From assembly GCF_021202945.1 (NCBI RefSeq), contig NZ_JAJOYR010000001.1:1-64000 (forward strand): a stretch of 64,000 nt of DNA. Direction: 5' to 3'. This document shows positions 7,247 to 18,039 of this stretch, piece by piece (position 1 is the first letter of the stretch; each line of letters opens with the position of its first letter). Made by a program: the position numbers and the translations under genes. Under the pieces are notes generated by a model. The model ran no database searches. It was given only the letters and a program-made list of their open reading frames with translations, and was not told the origin of the DNA. The DNA comes from Stenotrophomonas sp. SY1 (GTDB lineage Bacteria; Pseudomonadota; Gammaproteobacteria; Xanthomonadales; Xanthomonadaceae).

Positions 7247-10123
7247 ATGACGTCGTTACCGCTACGCACGCACCGCCTCACCCTCGCCGTACAGATCTCC
7301 CTGTTGTGCCTGCTGCCCGCCGTCGCCTCCGCCCAGGACGCCACCGGCAGCAGTGCAAGAACCCTGGACACCGTCCAGGTCACCGGCAGCCGCATCAAGA
7401 AGGCCGAGCTGGAAACCCAGGTACCGGTCCAGGTACTCACCCGCGAAGCCATCGACCGCACCGGCTACACCTCGGTGGCCGACGTGGTCCAGCACCTCAC
7501 CGCCAGCGGTGCTTCGCTGAGCACCAAGCTCAACTCCAGCGGCAACTTCGGCTTCCCGCCCGATGGCGGCGGTGTCGGTGCCGGCGCGGCAACGGTGGAC
7601 CTGCGCCACCTCGGGCCCAAGCGCGTACTGGTGCTGGTGGACGGCATCCGCTGGGTCAATGAATCCTCCGGTTCGGGCGTGGGCTCGTCGGTGGATCTGA
7701 ACACCATCCCGCTGGCGCTGGTGGAGCGCATCGAAGTACTGGAAGACGGCGCTTCGTCGATCTACGGCTCCGATGCCATCGCCGGCGTGGTCAACATCAT
7801 CACCAAGAAGGGCGCCGACGGCGGCCACATCGAAGTGCAGTACGGCGACTACAACCTCAAGGGTGGCGACACCACCAGCGTGGACATGAGTTTCGGCAAG
7901 AGCGGCGAGCGCGCGCAGTGGATCGTTGGCGCGTCGTGGTTCAAGCAGAAGGAGATCGGTTCGTCCGAATACAAATGGGCACGCGAACCGGTGCCGGGCA
8001 CCGGCCTGGCCAACGGCAGCTCGGCCACACCGCAGGGCCGGTTGGTGTTCGCCGACCCCAGCGGCAACACCTACAACATCACCTCCAACTCCGGCGTCAC
8101 CAATCCGGTGTTCGACCCCAGCCAGACCGGCTGTGCCCGCACCGACGATTACCACTGCTTCGGCACGCCGGACCGCTTCAACTTCGCCCCGTACAACCTG
8201 CTGCTGACGCCCAACGAGCGCAAATCGGTGTTCGGCCAGGTGCGCTTCGAGTTCACCCCGAGCGTGAGCGGCTGGTTCCGCGGCTTGTACAGCGAACGCG
8301 AGTCGGCCAACCAGGCCGCGCCCGAACCGTTCTTCCTGGGCACCGATGCCGGCGTCTACAACGACTGGGCCGAGAAGGACCTGGTGATCTCGGCCAACAA
8401 TCCGTACAACCCGTTCGGTTTCGACCTGACCACGATGGGCAGCGACCCCAACCTGTTCCTGCTCGGCCGCCGGCCGGTGGAAGGCGGGCCACGCCGCTAC
8501 GAACAGGAAGTGAAGACCTGGTACGCCGCCGCCGGCCTGGACGGTGCGTTCGAGGTCAACCAGCGCACCTGGAACTGGGACATCAACGCGATGACCAGTG
8601 AGAGCAAGGCCACCCAGACCAACACCGGCAGCTACAACATCAAGCACATCAACCAGGCGCTCGGCGACCCGGCTGCCTGTGCGGCCATCGCCGGTTGCGT
8701 GCCGCTGAATGTCTTCGGCGGGCCGGGCACCATCACCCCGGACATGCTGGCGTGGATTTCGCCGATCGTGCGTGACCGCAGCAAGAACACGTTGAGCCTG
8801 GCCTCGGCCAACATCACCGGCGAACTGTTCGACATGTGGGCCGGGCCGCTGTCCTTCGCCGCCGGTGCCGAATGGCGCCGTTACAAGGGCGAGTACCACC
8901 CGGACCCGATCACCGTGGCCGGCGAATACAACGGCGTGCCTTCGGGCGTCACCGTCGGCAGTTACTCGGTCAAGGAGGCCTACGCCGAGTTCGACATCCC
9001 GCTGGCGCGCGGCGGCTTCTGGGGCAAGAGCCTGGACATGAGCATTGCCGGCCGTTACTCGGACTACTCCACCTTCGGCGGCACCGGCACCGGCAAGCTC
9101 GGCCTGCGCTGGCAACCGGCCGACGAACTGCTGCTGCGCATGTCCTACGCGCAGGGCTTCCGTGCGCCGTCGATCGGTGAGTTGTACGGCACCTTGAGCC
9201 GCTTCGACGCGACCCTGGTGGACCCGTGCAATAACGCCGCTTCGACCACGCCCAAGTGCGTGGCCGACGGCGTGCCGCCGGGCTACGAGCAGGCCAATCC
9301 GCAGATCTCGGTGGTCACCGCCGGCAACCGCGACCTGCAACCGGAAGAAAGCCGCTCGTTCATGGCCGGCTTCGTGTGGAGCCCGGGCTGGGCGGTGGAC
9401 AGCAGCTGGGCCAGCAAGCTGGACCTGGGCGTGACCTTCTACCGGCACACCATCGATGAAGCGATCCAGGCACCGGACGCGCAGTCCATCCTGGACCGCT
9501 GCATCGACAGCCGTGACCCGACCGCCTGCGCCAGCTACACGCGAAATGATCGCGGCCAGATCATCCGCTTCGAGGACATCCTGGCCAACCTGGGCACCAT
9601 CAACACCAGCGGCTGGGACTTCACCGCGCACTGGCTGCTGCCGGAAACCGGCTGGGGCCAGCTGGGCTTTGACTGGAAGTCGACCTGGGTGACCCGCTAC
9701 GAGCTGATCAACGAGTCCGGCCAGGCTGAACCGAAGGGCCCGGGCATCGAAGTCAACGACAGTTCGATTCCGGAATGGAGTTCGACGCTGACCACCAACT
9801 GGGATTTCCGCAACTGGAATGCGAGCTGGACGATGCGTTACATCGACCGCCTGCGCGAGAGCTGCGCCGGTGCCAACGGCTTCGACATCTGTACCGACAG
9901 CGCCAATGACCAGCATTGGCTGGGCGCCACCACGTACCACGACGCGCAGGTGAGCTGGCGCACCGACGCGTGGATGAAAGGCGTCAAGGTCACGCTGGGC
10001 GTCAACAACGTGTTCGACAAGAACCCGCCGATCTGCCTGAGCTGCACGCTCAACGGTTATGACCCGGGTACGTACGATCTGCCGGGCCGTTACAGCTACG
10101 CCAAGCTCAGCATGGATTTCTGA
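7247..10123 (+). CDS. TonB-dependent outer-membrane receptor
   Basis: A 958-residue outer-membrane receptor that would take up a large or scarce substrate using TonB-ExbBD energy. A signal peptide ends near AVASAQ (about residue 27). A TonB-box-like segment follows ([14 protein letters not shown]), then the plug with [19 protein letters not shown] and [23 protein letters not shown], and a long beta-barrel ending in a terminal phenylalanine (KLSMDF). Size and plug style match the large receptors abundant in Xanthomonads. AGGAG sits 10 bases before ATG 7247. Substrate is not predictable: no transporter, sigma/anti-sigma pair or catabolic genes are adjacent. An inverted repeat lies just upstream and a strong terminator just downstream. 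Confidence 0.92.
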   Translation: MTSLPLRTHRLTLAVQISLLCLLPAVASAQDATGSSARTLDTVQVTGSRIKKAELETQVPVQVLTREAIDRTGYTSVADVVQHLTASGASLSTKLNSSGNFGFPPDGGGVGAGAATVDLRHLGPKRVLVLVDGIRWVNESSGSGVGSSVDLNTIPLALVERIEVLEDGASSIYGSDAIAGVVNIITKKGADGGHIEVQYGDYNLKGGDTTSVDMSFGKSGERAQWIVGASWFKQKEIGSSEYKWAREPVPGTGLANGSSATPQGRLVFADPSGNTYNITSNSGVTNPVFDPSQTGCARTDDYHCFGTPDRFNFAPYNLLLTPNERKSVFGQVRFEFTPSVSGWFRGLYSERESANQAAPEPFFLGTDAGVYNDWAEKDLVISANNPYNPFGFDLTTMGSDPNLFLLGRRPVEGGPRRYEQEVKTWYAAAGLDGAFEVNQRTWNWDINAMTSESKATQTNTGSYNIKHINQALGDPAACAAIAGCVPLNVFGGPGTITPDMLAWISPIVRDRSKNTLSLASANITGELFDMWAGPLSFAAGAEWRRYKGEYHPDPITVAGEYNGVPSGVTVGSYSVKEAYAEFDIPLARGGFWGKSLDMSIAGRYSDYSTFGGTGTGKLGLRWQPADELLLRMSYAQGFRAPSIGELYGTLSRFDATLVDPCNNAASTTPKCVADGVPPGYEQANPQISVVTAGNRDLQPEESRSFMAGFVWSPGWAVDSSWASKLDLGVTFYRHTIDEAIQAPDAQSILDRCIDSRDPTACASYTRNDRGQIIRFEDILANLGTINTSGWDFTAHWLLPETGWGQLGFDWKSTWVTRYELINESGQAEPKGPGIEVNDSSIPEWSSTLTTNWDFRNWNASWTMRYIDRLRESCAGANGFDICTDSANDQHWLGATTYHDAQVSWRTDAWMKGVKVTLGVNNVFDKNPPICLSCTLNGYDPGTYDLPGRYSYAKLSMDF

Positions 10124-10142
10124 GCCGGGTGATGTGGGAATG

Positions 10143-10170
10143 ACAAAGGGAGCCGCAAGGCTCCCTTTGT
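10143..10170 (+). terminator. rho-independent terminator after the TonB-dependent receptor
   Basis: A 12-base perfect stem (ACAAAGGGAGCC with GGCTCCCTTTGT) closes on a GCAA loop and carries a T-rich 3' side, 20 bases after the receptor stop. Confidence 0.85.
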
Positions 10171-10532
10171 TGTTGGTGAGTGCGCATTTGGGATTGAAGG
10201 TTGGCAAAGCCGCAGGGTGCAGGCCCACAAATGCAGGAGCGGTGTCAGACGCGACGCCGGCAATGTTCCCGTTGCCCGGCTTGTACGCGATTGCAGGCGT
10301 CCTCGCGACTGGATGGGCCGTCGGCTTCGCGACCGAGGTCGCTCCTACAAGGACAACATCGTGCCGTTGTGGGAGCGGCAAGAGCCGCAGAACCAACATG
10401 GACGCCATCGGCAGCGATGTTCGCCATTGCTGGCACCCGCACGGAAGGATCAGCCCGCGCCGGGTTGCACATCTCCCCACCGTTCGATTGTCGTCGGCTT
10501 CGCGGCTGACGCCGCTCCTGCAACAGCAGGGT
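10171..10532. repeat. non-coding gap with three REP-like palindromes
   Basis: No gene is supported here. REP-like units with the core GCTCCTAC/GTAGGAGC occur at 10323-10348 (GGCTTCGCGACC...GGTCGCTCCTAC), 10370-10389 (reverse orientation) and 10496-10520 (GGCTTCGCGGCTGACGCCGC). The same core returns at 35.3 and 47.5-47.6 kb. Confidence 0.65.
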
Positions 10533-10910
10533 TCAGCGCAGTACCGCGCCTGCAAGCGCCATCGTCAGCAGCGCCATCACCGGCAGCATCGACAGGCCGA
10601 AACCCAGCCCGCGGCTTGCCGGTGCGCTGACATAGGCGCGCCAATAGATGAAGCGACCGATCACGTAGACCGCACCGATGCCTGCCACCCACTCGGCCGG
10701 CCAGAAACGCGCGGCGACGAACAGCGACGGCAGCAGCGCGACCATCAGCTCCAGCGAGTTCATCTGCACGCGGTAGGCGCGCTCGAAGATTTCATGGCCG
10801 CTGACAGCCGGTGCCTTCACGCCGTAACGGGCGCGCGCGCGGCCGACCTGGTAGATGAAGAACAGGTACTGCACCACGACCAGCATGGCGACGATTTCTA
10901 CGTAATGCAT
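10533..10910 (-). CDS. MAPEG-family membrane protein
   Basis: A 125-residue inner-membrane protein of the MAPEG superfamily (membrane-associated proteins in eicosanoid and glutathione metabolism). Four helices are apparent. The segment VGRARARYGVKAPAVSGHEIFERAYRVQ has the Arg and Glu-Arg residues that line the glutathione site in family members, and ERAYRVQMNSLE matches the family core. GAGGAA lies 6 bases before ATG 10910. Its bacterial role is not established; glutathione-linked detoxification is the family-level guess. Confidence 0.85.
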   Translation of the reverse strand: MHYVEIVAMLVVVQYLFFIYQVGRARARYGVKAPAVSGHEIFERAYRVQMNSLELMVALLPSLFVAARFWPAEWVAGIGAVYVIGRFIYWRAYVSAPASRGLGFGLSMLPVMALLTMALAGAVLR

Positions 10911-11015
10911 GGGTGTTCCTCGAAGGCGATGGGCTGACTTTAGCGGAGACGGCCGGTACTTCGCGCCCCTTGGCGAGTCCTCCGTTTCCCGGCTCACGCT
11001 CAGATCGCCCAGATC

Positions 11016-11062
11016 CGCTCCCTCCCTTGCGCCGAAGGCGGAGGGGAGGGCTGGGGAGGGGT
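11016..11062. repeat. GC-rich palindromic repeat (GGGGAGGGG orientation), single copy
   Basis: CGCTCCCTCCCTTGCGCC is followed by its inverted partner and GGGAGGGCTGGGGAGGGG, the right-hand half of the paired element at 17.7 kb. A shorter relative at 11114-11135 (CCCTCCCCCGC-TTGC-GGGAG) lies just after the jetC-like stop and may terminate that transcript. Confidence 0.65.
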
Positions 11063-11149
11063 CAGGCTTTCAGCGCAACCGATGCCGCGCTGGCCGCCGA
11101 TCCCTCAAAAGCGCCCTCCCCCGCTTGCGGGAGAACGCTCAAAGCAGCC

Positions 11150-14100
11150 TTACGACTCGGTGGCCGTCTTCTTCCTTGCAGCGGCTTTCTTCTTCGCCGG
11201 CTTCTCAACCACCACGTCGGCTTCCGCCTCAACCGCAACCATCTCCGGCTCGACAACCTCTTCCTGCTTCTCCGCCTGCTCCGCCTGCTCCGCGTCATCC
11301 TGCGCGCGAGCCGCTGCACCGCGTGCACGGGCCGGCAGCTTCAGGCGGTTGGCTTCGTCGTCGTATTCGATCAGCAGCACGCCCGAATCATGGCGACCGC
11401 TGATCTCGACGAAGCAGGCGCCGCCGATGAACGGCTCCAGCGTCATCACCGACTTCAACGGCGTGGCCACCACCATCTGGAAGCCGAAGTTCTCGAAGAT
11501 GTTCATCGCCAGCGCGGTGAACTCGTTGTCGGCCTTGTCGAAGGCTTCGTCCAGCACCACGGCGGCGTAGCGCGGCAGTTCGCCGTCCTCGCCACCGAGC
11601 TGGTAGCGCAGCGCCGCTGCAAGGCAGGTGGTGGCCAGCTTCTGCCGCTGACCACCGGACTTGCCGGCGCCGCTGCGGTAGATCTCGACCTGCTCGCGGG
11701 TTTCGCCGTCCAGTTCGACGCCGAAGAACTCCACGTGCTGGCGTACATCCAGCACCTGTTCGCGCCAACGGCGCAGCTCCGGTTCCTGCGCACCGAGGCG
11801 TCGCACCAGATCACGCAGCACGTTGAACTGGGTTTCGGCCAGCGAGCGGTCTTCGGTCTGCTGGTGGGTCAGCACCGCACGCAGTTGCAGCTGGAAATCC
11901 TGCACTTCCGGCAGGCGGCGGTCGCTGACGTCGATGGCCAGCACCGTGCCGCGGTTGAACGCCACCTGCTCCAGCGAGGCGTTGACCTCGTCCATGCGCT
12001 GCTTGATCGCCTTGTGCGCCTCGGCGGTGTGCCGCTGCAACGCCAGCAGGTTGTTCTTGCTCTGGGTCTGCAGCAGGTCGAAGAAGCGGCCTTCGTGACG
12101 CGGCAGGCCATCGCTCTCCAGACGTTGCAGGCGCGCCAGGAAATCATCGGCGCTGCTCAGCGACACGGTGAAGTCGCCAGAGTCCTCCGGCCACTGCTGG
12201 CAGTATTTGCGGAAGCAATCCAGCACGTGCTGGGTGAGTTTGGCATCGCGGCTCTGGCTCTGCCCGAGCTCTTCAGACAAGCCACGCTCGATCACGCGGA
12301 AGTGGCTTTCCAGCGTGTCCAGGTTGAAACCCGGCAGCACTTCCAGGCGTTCGCCCAGGCCATCACGCTGGGCTTCGGTCAGCGGTGCACTGGCGACGCG
12401 GGCGGCGCCGTTGTCGCGTTGCTGCTCCAGCCGCACGCGCTCGCGCGAAAGCTGCGCGCGCTCCAGGCGCACGTCTTCGTAGGTGCGCTTGGCCAGGTCA
12501 CGCAGGCCGCGAGTCAGCTCGATCTGCTGGCCGACACGCGCCAGCGCGTTGTCGCCTTCGCGCAGGTCCACCAGTTGCTCATCAATGTCGCTCAGGCGCT
12601 GCAAGCGCGGCCCGATGTCGATCTCATCCCAGTCGCGCTCGACCAGCACGCGTGCGGCCAGCTGCTTTTCCTGGCCGCTTTCACGCTGCTTGCGCAGCAT
12701 CGCCACGTCCGACTCGCTGCGCGCGATGCGCTGCGCAAGTTCCTGCCCTTCGCGCTCGAACACGCGGCGCTTGTCGCGGTTGTCGTGGCCCAGCATCCAG
12801 CGCTTGCGGTCGTTGACCGCGTGACGGTCATCCTTTTCGTAACGGTCGCCCGGGTGCTTGATCTGGCCTTCGCGGGTCAGTGCACGGTCTTCGTTGCGCA
12901 GCTGCCCGGCGTTCTCCACGCAGGTGTAATCGAAGCGGCGGAGCAGTTCGTTGTGCACCCACTCGCCGAAGGCGTGGTCGCGCAGCTGCAGCTTGTGGAT
13001 CAGCGAACGCTTGTCCGGTTCGCGTGAATGCAGCAGCTCGTTGTCGCGCACGCGGAAGTAGACCAGCTTGGTGCCCAGGTGGGTGCGGTTGGCCCACTCG
13101 GCCACCTGGCTGTGATGCTTTTCATCGACCAGCAGTGACTGCGCGAAACCGTGCAACACACGCTCGATCGCACCACGCCAACCGATCTGGTCCTCGCGCA
13201 CCTGGATCAGCTCACCGACGAAGGGCAGCACCGATTCGGGCAGGCCGGTGTCATCGCACAGGCGCGCACGCATCTGCTGCAACGGCGCCGGAATCGAGCT
13301 GGGCGCGGACTTGAGTGAATCCAGCTCCACGCGCAATGCGGCAAAACGCTTTTCGTCCTCGCGGCGCTCGGCCATGCGCTCGGCGATGGCGTCGTCCACG
13401 GTGCCGGCGCCGTCACGGCTGCCATCGATCAGGCTGCGCGCCTGCTCGACCTGCTCGGAGAAGGTGGCGGCGGTGTCGGCCAGCGACATGCCCAGCTGTC
13501 GGCAGGCGCTTTCCAGCTGCTTGCGACGACGCGCGCGCTCCTCGACTTCGCGTTCGACGCGGGTGCGCTCGCGCTCCAGCTCCTCGATGCGTTCGCCGCC
13601 CTGTTCGCGCTGCTGGCGTTCCAGATCGACCAGCTTCTGTTCGTGGTTGTCCAGCGCCTGACGACGCTGGCCTTCCTCGCCCATCAGGCCACGATCGAGC
13701 ACCTCCACTTCCTTGAGGCGGTCGTTGACCAGCTCCAGGCGCTTGGCTTCGCGGAAGCCGTCGATGCCGATCTGCAGGTCGCGCAGGTTGGCCACGCCTT
13801 TGCGCAGCTCGGTCAGATCGTGGTGGTACTCGCGTGCCGGGGTCAGCGTCTCAACCTGGCGGCGCGCGGTGACCACGGCATGGTGGGCGCCATCGAGTTC
13901 GGCGAAATCCTCGACCAGGCGGTCGGCCGCTTCGAAGGTGCGCGGCTCTTCCAGCATGAAGCCACGCAGGAATGCGTTGAGGTCACCCAGGTTCTTGGCC
14001 GACTGCGTCTTGTGCAGCAGGCGCAGCGCCATGTCGTTGCCGATGCCCAGCAGGTGACGGAAGCGCTCGGCATAACCGGCGAAGCTGTCGAAGTGGGCCA

Positions 14101-14683
14101 CGTCCTCGCCCAGACGCAGACGCAGCTTGCGCAGGTCCAGGTCGAAGCCGTCCAGTTCGGCCAGATCGAAGCGACGCGGCACCACCATGTAGTGCTTGCG
14201 CACGTCATTGGCGGACGTGCCGGCACCGTTGATCCAGAACATGCGGATGATCGACACCGCTTCGCCGCGGGCGTTGTGGTATTCCAGCGCCAACGCGGTC
14301 CAGGTCGCGCCCTTGCGCAGGTACTGGGTGGCGATTTCGCCGGACTCGCTGTCCTGCTGGTCGGCCCATGCGCCACGCACATAAGAGACCAGCGAGCGGT
14401 CGCGGCCGGAACGCTCGGCTTCGCGTGCGGCGGCGTTGAAGTCGACGATGCTCGGGGGGGTCAGCAGCGCGCTCATGCCATCGAGCAGGGTGGACTTGCC
14501 CGAGCCGGAACGGCCAACGAACAGGAAGCCACGCTCGGCGATCGGCACTTCGGTCAAACCGGAGAACGTGCCCCAGTTGAGCACCTGCAGGCGGCGCATG
14601 CGGAACTGGTTTGCACGGGCGTCGCTGGCCGGGTCATTGAACAACGCGGCGGCGGGAAGCAGGGTGTGGGAAGCGGTGTCCAT
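11150..14683 (-). CDS. SMC-like condensin ATPase, JetC/MksB type
   Basis: The DNA-translocating ATPase of a Wadjet (JetABCD) or MksBEF condensin complex, 1,177 residues. Walker A is GRSGSGKST near residue 57. Long coiled-coil arms with many Arg/Glu/Gln heptads follow, flanking a central hinge-like region near the middle. The C-terminal head has the ABC signature GKSGGQRQKL near 1007 and Walker B VVLDEAFDKAD near 1044. The last 55 residues form an unusual tail, first acidic and then lysine/alanine-rich (KPAKKKAAARKK). ATG 14683 has GAAGGA at good spacing; ATG 14692 abuts that sequence and is less likely. It is the last gene of folE-jetA-jetB-jetC. A JetD nuclease gene is absent. Confidence 0.88.
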   Translation of the reverse strand: MDTASHTLLPAAALFNDPASDARANQFRMRRLQVLNWGTFSGLTEVPIAERGFLFVGRSGSGKSTLLDGMSALLTPPSIVDFNAAAREAERSGRDRSLVSYVRGAWADQQDSESGEIATQYLRKGATWTALALEYHNARGEAVSIIRMFWINGAGTSANDVRKHYMVVPRRFDLAELDGFDLDLRKLRLRLGEDVAHFDSFAGYAERFRHLLGIGNDMALRLLHKTQSAKNLGDLNAFLRGFMLEEPRTFEAADRLVEDFAELDGAHHAVVTARRQVETLTPAREYHHDLTELRKGVANLRDLQIGIDGFREAKRLELVNDRLKEVEVLDRGLMGEEGQRRQALDNHEQKLVDLERQQREQGGERIEELERERTRVEREVEERARRRKQLESACRQLGMSLADTAATFSEQVEQARSLIDGSRDGAGTVDDAIAERMAERREDEKRFAALRVELDSLKSAPSSIPAPLQQMRARLCDDTGLPESVLPFVGELIQVREDQIGWRGAIERVLHGFAQSLLVDEKHHSQVAEWANRTHLGTKLVYFRVRDNELLHSREPDKRSLIHKLQLRDHAFGEWVHNELLRRFDYTCVENAGQLRNEDRALTREGQIKHPGDRYEKDDRHAVNDRKRWMLGHDNRDKRRVFEREGQELAQRIARSESDVAMLRKQRESGQEKQLAARVLVERDWDEIDIGPRLQRLSDIDEQLVDLREGDNALARVGQQIELTRGLRDLAKRTYEDVRLERAQLSRERVRLEQQRDNGAARVASAPLTEAQRDGLGERLEVLPGFNLDTLESHFRVIERGLSEELGQSQSRDAKLTQHVLDCFRKYCQQWPEDSGDFTVSLSSADDFLARLQRLESDGLPRHEGRFFDLLQTQSKNNLLALQRHTAEAHKAIKQRMDEVNASLEQVAFNRGTVLAIDVSDRRLPEVQDFQLQLRAVLTHQQTEDRSLAETQFNVLRDLVRRLGAQEPELRRWREQVLDVRQHVEFFGVELDGETREQVEIYRSGAGKSGGQRQKLATTCLAAALRYQLGGEDGELPRYAAVVLDEAFDKADNEFTALAMNIFENFGFQMVVATPLKSVMTLEPFIGGACFVEISGRHDSGVLLIEYDDEANRLKLPARARGAAARAQDDAEQAEQAEKQEEVVEPEMVAVEAEADVVVEKPAKKKAAARKKTATES

Positions 14684-14753
14684 GCGGTTCATCCTTCAAC
14701 CGCCGCGCAGGGCGCGACGGCGACAAACAGTTTCGGGTCGACGCGAGGGCGCG

Positions 14754-15473
14754 TCACTCTTCGGCGTCGTCGGCCACGGCGTCGCCAGCCAGCTCGGCCG
14801 CGCTGCCGCCACCGTCGCGCAGCTGACGGTAGGCGTCGGCCAGGGTCTGCACGTCCTCGGCCGAGAACAGCAGCTTCAATGCCGGCGAGATCTCATAGCG
14901 GTCCTCGCTGCCACGCAGCTTGGACAGCAGCTGGTTCTCGCGCATCTTGGCGATGGCCGCGGTCACGCGCTTGCCGTAGCCGGCCTGGTCGGTGGAGACG
15001 TTCTTCTGGTAGATGCTCATCGCCTCGACCAGTTGCAGCTCTTCCACCACCGCGCGTTCGCCGCGCGTGTCGGCTTCGGCCAGCTGCTGGCGCAGGAACA
15101 GCAGCAGCACCGACTCGATGAAGGTCAGCGGCGCGCTGCGCAGCAGGGTTGGCGAATCCAGCTCGGCGGTATCGGCCTGACGGGTGAAGGCGATGCCGCC
15201 GTCACGGTCCAGCACCAGCTCCAGGAACAACTCGCACAGCAGGCTGCGCACTGTTTCCTCGTGACGCAGCAACGCGGTCCACTGGGTCGGCTGGCGCTGC
15301 GCATCGACGCTGGGGCCGGCCAGCAACTGGCACAGCGCGCGGCGCGCTTCGGCCGGCAGGTTGCCGGTGTCGCCCAGGAACAGCGGGCCGTTGCCCTTGT
15401 TGGCGACCGGCGCGGGTACTGCTGCCGGCGCGGCTTCTGCTTCGGTTTCGAGTTCGGTCTCAGACCAGTTCAT
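14754..15473 (-). CDS. DUF4194 condensin subunit, JetB/MksE type
   Basis: A 239-residue winged-helix-type subunit that, in Wadjet and MksBEF complexes, binds the kleisin and touches DNA. The N-terminus is an acidic, alanine/proline-rich lead to about residue 30. The remainder is helical and includes [22 protein letters not shown] and the stretch [19 protein letters not shown], typical of DUF4194. Its start overlaps the end of the jetA-like gene by 14 bases, which suggests coupled translation. It ends 70 bases before the JetC-type start. The assignment is by family resemblance and gene order. Confidence 0.85.
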   Translation of the reverse strand: MNWSETELETEAEAAPAAVPAPVANKGNGPLFLGDTGNLPAEARRALCQLLAGPSVDAQRQPTQWTALLRHEETVRSLLCELFLELVLDRDGGIAFTRQADTAELDSPTLLRSAPLTFIESVLLLFLRQQLAEADTRGERAVVEELQLVEAMSIYQKNVSTDQAGYGKRVTAAIAKMRENQLLSKLRGSEDRYEISPALKLLFSAEDVQTLADAYRQLRDGGGSAAELAGDAVADDAEE

Positions 15474-16929
15474 CGCGTCTTTCCTTGAGGAACCACACCA
15501 GCGGCACGCGGGCGCGTCGCACCCTGCCGTCGCCGCCGGTCCATTCCACGGTTTCCAGTTGATCGCGCACCACCACGCCGTGGCGGGTGCCGATGGAGAG
15601 ATAGCCGATCACGCTGCCCAGGCCCTGCCGCGCCGGCCGCTCGCGCAGCACCTGCGCGATGGACAGCTGCGGGCGGGTGCCAAGCAGCATGAACAGGTTG
15701 TCCTTGAGCGTGCGCACATCGATTTCCGACTGCGCGACCAGGTCGCCGACGCTGTCGAGCGAAATTTCCGCCGCGTCGGCCATGAAGATGGAGGTTTCCA
15801 CCTGATGGCTGCGCGGGTCGTGCAGGCGCCATTGGCCGATCGAACGCAGGCGCGCAGCCGACAGCGGCAGCACGAAGCCGGTGGCGGCGGTCGGCCGCAC
15901 CTCGTCACGCAGCTGCAGCGCCTGGCCCTGGGCCTGCTTGAGCAGCTGGTTGAGGCGGCGCTGTTCCAGGTAGCCACGGCTCTGCACGAAACCGCGCAGG
16001 CTGCGTGCGAAATGCTGCATCACTTCATGCACCTGGCCGCCGCGTTCAAGCAGCGTGCTGGTGAAGTTGCGCAGGAAGTTGCGTTCGTTGCGGTCCAGCT
16101 TGCGGGTGAAGCCGCGGTTGAGCACCGAGTCCAGCGCGGTGTCCAACTCGGCACTGCGCTGCGGGTCGTTGAGCAGGTCCCAGAAGCCCTGGAAGCTGCG
16201 GCCGGCATCGGATTCACCGATCACGTCCACGCCGTTGAACAGGCGGTCGAGCACATCGCCGCGCGCGCCTTCGTCGTCGATGATGCGTTCGCGGAAACGG
16301 CGGTTGAGCTGTTCGAAGTCGTCGCGCACACGGCGGAAATCCTCGGCCAGGTCATCGGCCAGGCGGATCACGTCGCGGGTGCGTTCCAGCGCGCGCTTGC
16401 CGTCGAGCGTGGCGACCTTGCCGCTGGCGGCCTGGGCGATTTCCGCGTCGATTCGCTCGCGCTCGGCGCGCAGGGCGGCCAGCCGTGCTTCCGGGTTGGC
16501 TTCGGTCTGCTGGGCCAGCTGCGAGAGCTGCTGCATGACCATCGCCAACCGGCTTTCGGTGGCCAGGCTGGCGTTGTGTTCGACCCCGGCGATGAAGCGG
16601 ATGGCCTGCACCGCCTGCCGCGAGAGCTCGTATTCCTCTTCGTTGGCACCTTCAGGCAGGCGCCGTTCCAGCCAGCCCTGGGACAGCCAGTAGGCGATGT
16701 AGGCCTGCGCGGTACGCGGCAGTTCGACATCCAGCTCGTCGGCATTGAGCGCGTCCAGCTGCTGTTGCAGGCGCTCGGCCAGGATCGAGCCCGGCACGCG
16801 GCGGTCGGCTTCCAGCAACAGGCCCTGCAACAGCCCGATCAACACGGGCGCGCGGTCGGAGGCCAGCAGTTTCCACAGCGGCTGCTCGCGCAGGCGCTGA
16901 TAGCCGGCAATACGTTTGGGGTACTTCAT
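15460..16929 (-). CDS. DUF3375 kleisin-like condensin subunit, JetA/MksF type
   Basis: The kleisin-like subunit that bridges the SMC heads in Wadjet/MksBEF complexes. The product has 489 residues, the usual DUF3375 size. It opens with a winged-helix-like region ([20 protein letters not shown]) and the family segment [15 protein letters not shown] long coiled-coil stretch follows from about 150 to 260 ([17 protein letters not shown]). A C-terminal winged-helix-like region contains [14 protein letters not shown]. It begins 23 bases after folE on the same strand and overlaps the next gene by 14 bases, so the four genes look like one transcript. Confidence 0.87.
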   Translation of the reverse strand: MKYPKRIAGYQRLREQPLWKLLASDRAPVLIGLLQGLLLEADRRVPGSILAERLQQQLDALNADELDVELPRTAQAYIAYWLSQGWLERRLPEGANEEEYELSRQAVQAIRFIAGVEHNASLATESRLAMVMQQLSQLAQQTEANPEARLAALRAERERIDAEIAQAASGKVATLDGKRALERTRDVIRLADDLAEDFRRVRDDFEQLNRRFRERIIDDEGARGDVLDRLFNGVDVIGESDAGRSFQGFWDLLNDPQRSAELDTALDSVLNRGFTRKLDRNERNFLRNFTSTLLERGGQVHEVMQHFARSLRGFVQSRGYLEQRRLNQLLKQAQGQALQLRDEVRPTAATGFVLPLSAARLRSIGQWRLHDPRSHQVETSIFMADAAEISLDSVGDLVAQSEIDVRTLKDNLFMLLGTRPQLSIAQVLRERPARQGLGSVIGYLSIGTRHGVVVRDQLETVEWTGGDGRVRRARVPLVWFLKERRDELV

Positions 16930-16952
16930 CGACAGCGCGCGGGTCCTTGGGC

Positions 16953-17552
16953 TTAGCGGCGGGCTTGGCCGACTTCGATGAACCGCAGGAACTCGGCGCG
17001 GGTGCGCGCGTCGTCATGGAAGCTGCCACGCATGCGCGAGGTCACCATCGACACGCCACGCTTGTGGATACCACGGGTGGTCATGCATTCGTGCGAGCCT
17101 TCCACCACCACGCCCACGCCCAGCGGCTGCAGTACGTCCTGGATGACGTCGGCGATCTGTGCGGTCATCTTTTCCTGCACCTGGAAGCGGCGGGCATAGG
17201 CCTCGACCACGCGCGCCAGCTTGGAGATGCCGACCACCCGGCCATTGGGCACGTAGCCGACGTGGACGCGGCCCAGGATCGGCGCCATGTGGTGCTCGCA
17301 GTGGCTTTCGTACTCGATGTCGCGCAGCACGATCATCTCGTCGTAGCCGGCCACTTCCTCGAAGGTACGTGCCAGGTACTCGCGCGGGTCGTCCTGGTAG
17401 CCCTTGAACCAGTCGCCATAGGCTTCGGCCACCCGGCGCGGGGTATCCAGCAGGCCTTCACGGGCGGGATCTTCACCGGCCCAACGCAGCAGGGTGCGCA
17501 CGGCATCTTCAGCCTGGTCCTGGGTGACGGGCGGGTTCTTGGAGTCGGTCAT
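16953..17552 (-). CDS. folE: GTP cyclohydrolase I
   Basis: Converts GTP to 7,8-dihydroneopterin triphosphate, the first step to tetrahydrofolate. The product is 199 residues. Zinc and active-site motifs are clear: [18 protein letters not shown] (zinc Cys and catalytic His), [22 protein letters not shown], and HECMTTRGI with the second zinc Cys. This is the zinc-dependent FolE1 type. No Shine-Dalgarno sequence is obvious before ATG 17552. The condensin genes start 23 bases after its stop. Confidence 0.96.
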   Translation of the reverse strand: MTDSKNPPVTQDQAEDAVRTLLRWAGEDPAREGLLDTPRRVAEAYGDWFKGYQDDPREYLARTFEEVAGYDEMIVLRDIEYESHCEHHMAPILGRVHVGYVPNGRVVGISKLARVVEAYARRFQVQEKMTAQIADVIQDVLQPLGVGVVVEGSHECMTTRGIHKRGVSMVTSRMRGSFHDDARTRAEFLRFIEVGQARR

Positions 17553-17664
17553 TACAGACAGCGCTTGGATTACGGGGTGGACATGCTACCAGCCGTGCCC
17601 GGAACGAGGCAGCACGGGGGGTTCACGGGGGACGCTCCGGGCGCCAGCCAGGCCGTGAAAGGCA

Positions 17665-17790
17665 CCCCTCCCCAACCCTCCCCTGCGCCATGCGCAAGGG
17701 AGGGGGCAGAAGCACTTCGCTGCAACCTGAAAGCGCAGGCAGAACCGCTCCCTCCCTTTGGCGCAGCCAAGGGGAGGGCTGGGGAGGGGT
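17665..17790. repeat. paired inverted GC-rich repeat element
   Basis: The left module (17665-17706) is CACCCCTCCCCAACCCTCCC plus a hairpin and AGGGGG. The right module (17747-17790) is CTCCCTCCCTTTGGC plus a hairpin ending GGCTGGGGAGGGGT. About 40 variable bases lie between. The two modules are mirror images, so the whole unit is a large imperfect palindrome. It occupies the 487-base gap between folE and gcd, where I see no gene. Confidence 0.8.
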
Positions 17791-18039
17791 GCCTTTCGCT
17801 CCCTTTGCAAACAGACCCCCAGAACCCAGGCGTCACCGTCTGTCCACGGCCACTCAGGCATCATTTCGTTTGTGCGGCGCAGCATATGACCGTACTCACG
17901 GATCGATCGGCCCGGTCTGCCGGACGCAGGGGAAACCCTTCTCCGTTCAGCTTTTCCGCCACCGGCCCCGCCAAGGCTGTGCCCGCCAGGACGCAGGACC
18001 CCTCTTTCCGGATTCCCCGTCCACGAAGTGAGGCAAGAC

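Noticed and set aside
7262-10555. A 1,097-codon open frame antisense to the TonB-dependent receptor
   Set aside because: The plus-strand frame has a signal peptide, plug motifs and terminal Phe. The antisense frame is a by-product of high GC at third positions and has no recognisable domain.
11150-16929. A complete Wadjet (JetABCD) plasmid-defence locus
   Set aside because: Only three of the four genes are present. The flanking genes are folE and a MAPEG protein, and no JetD-like gene was seen.
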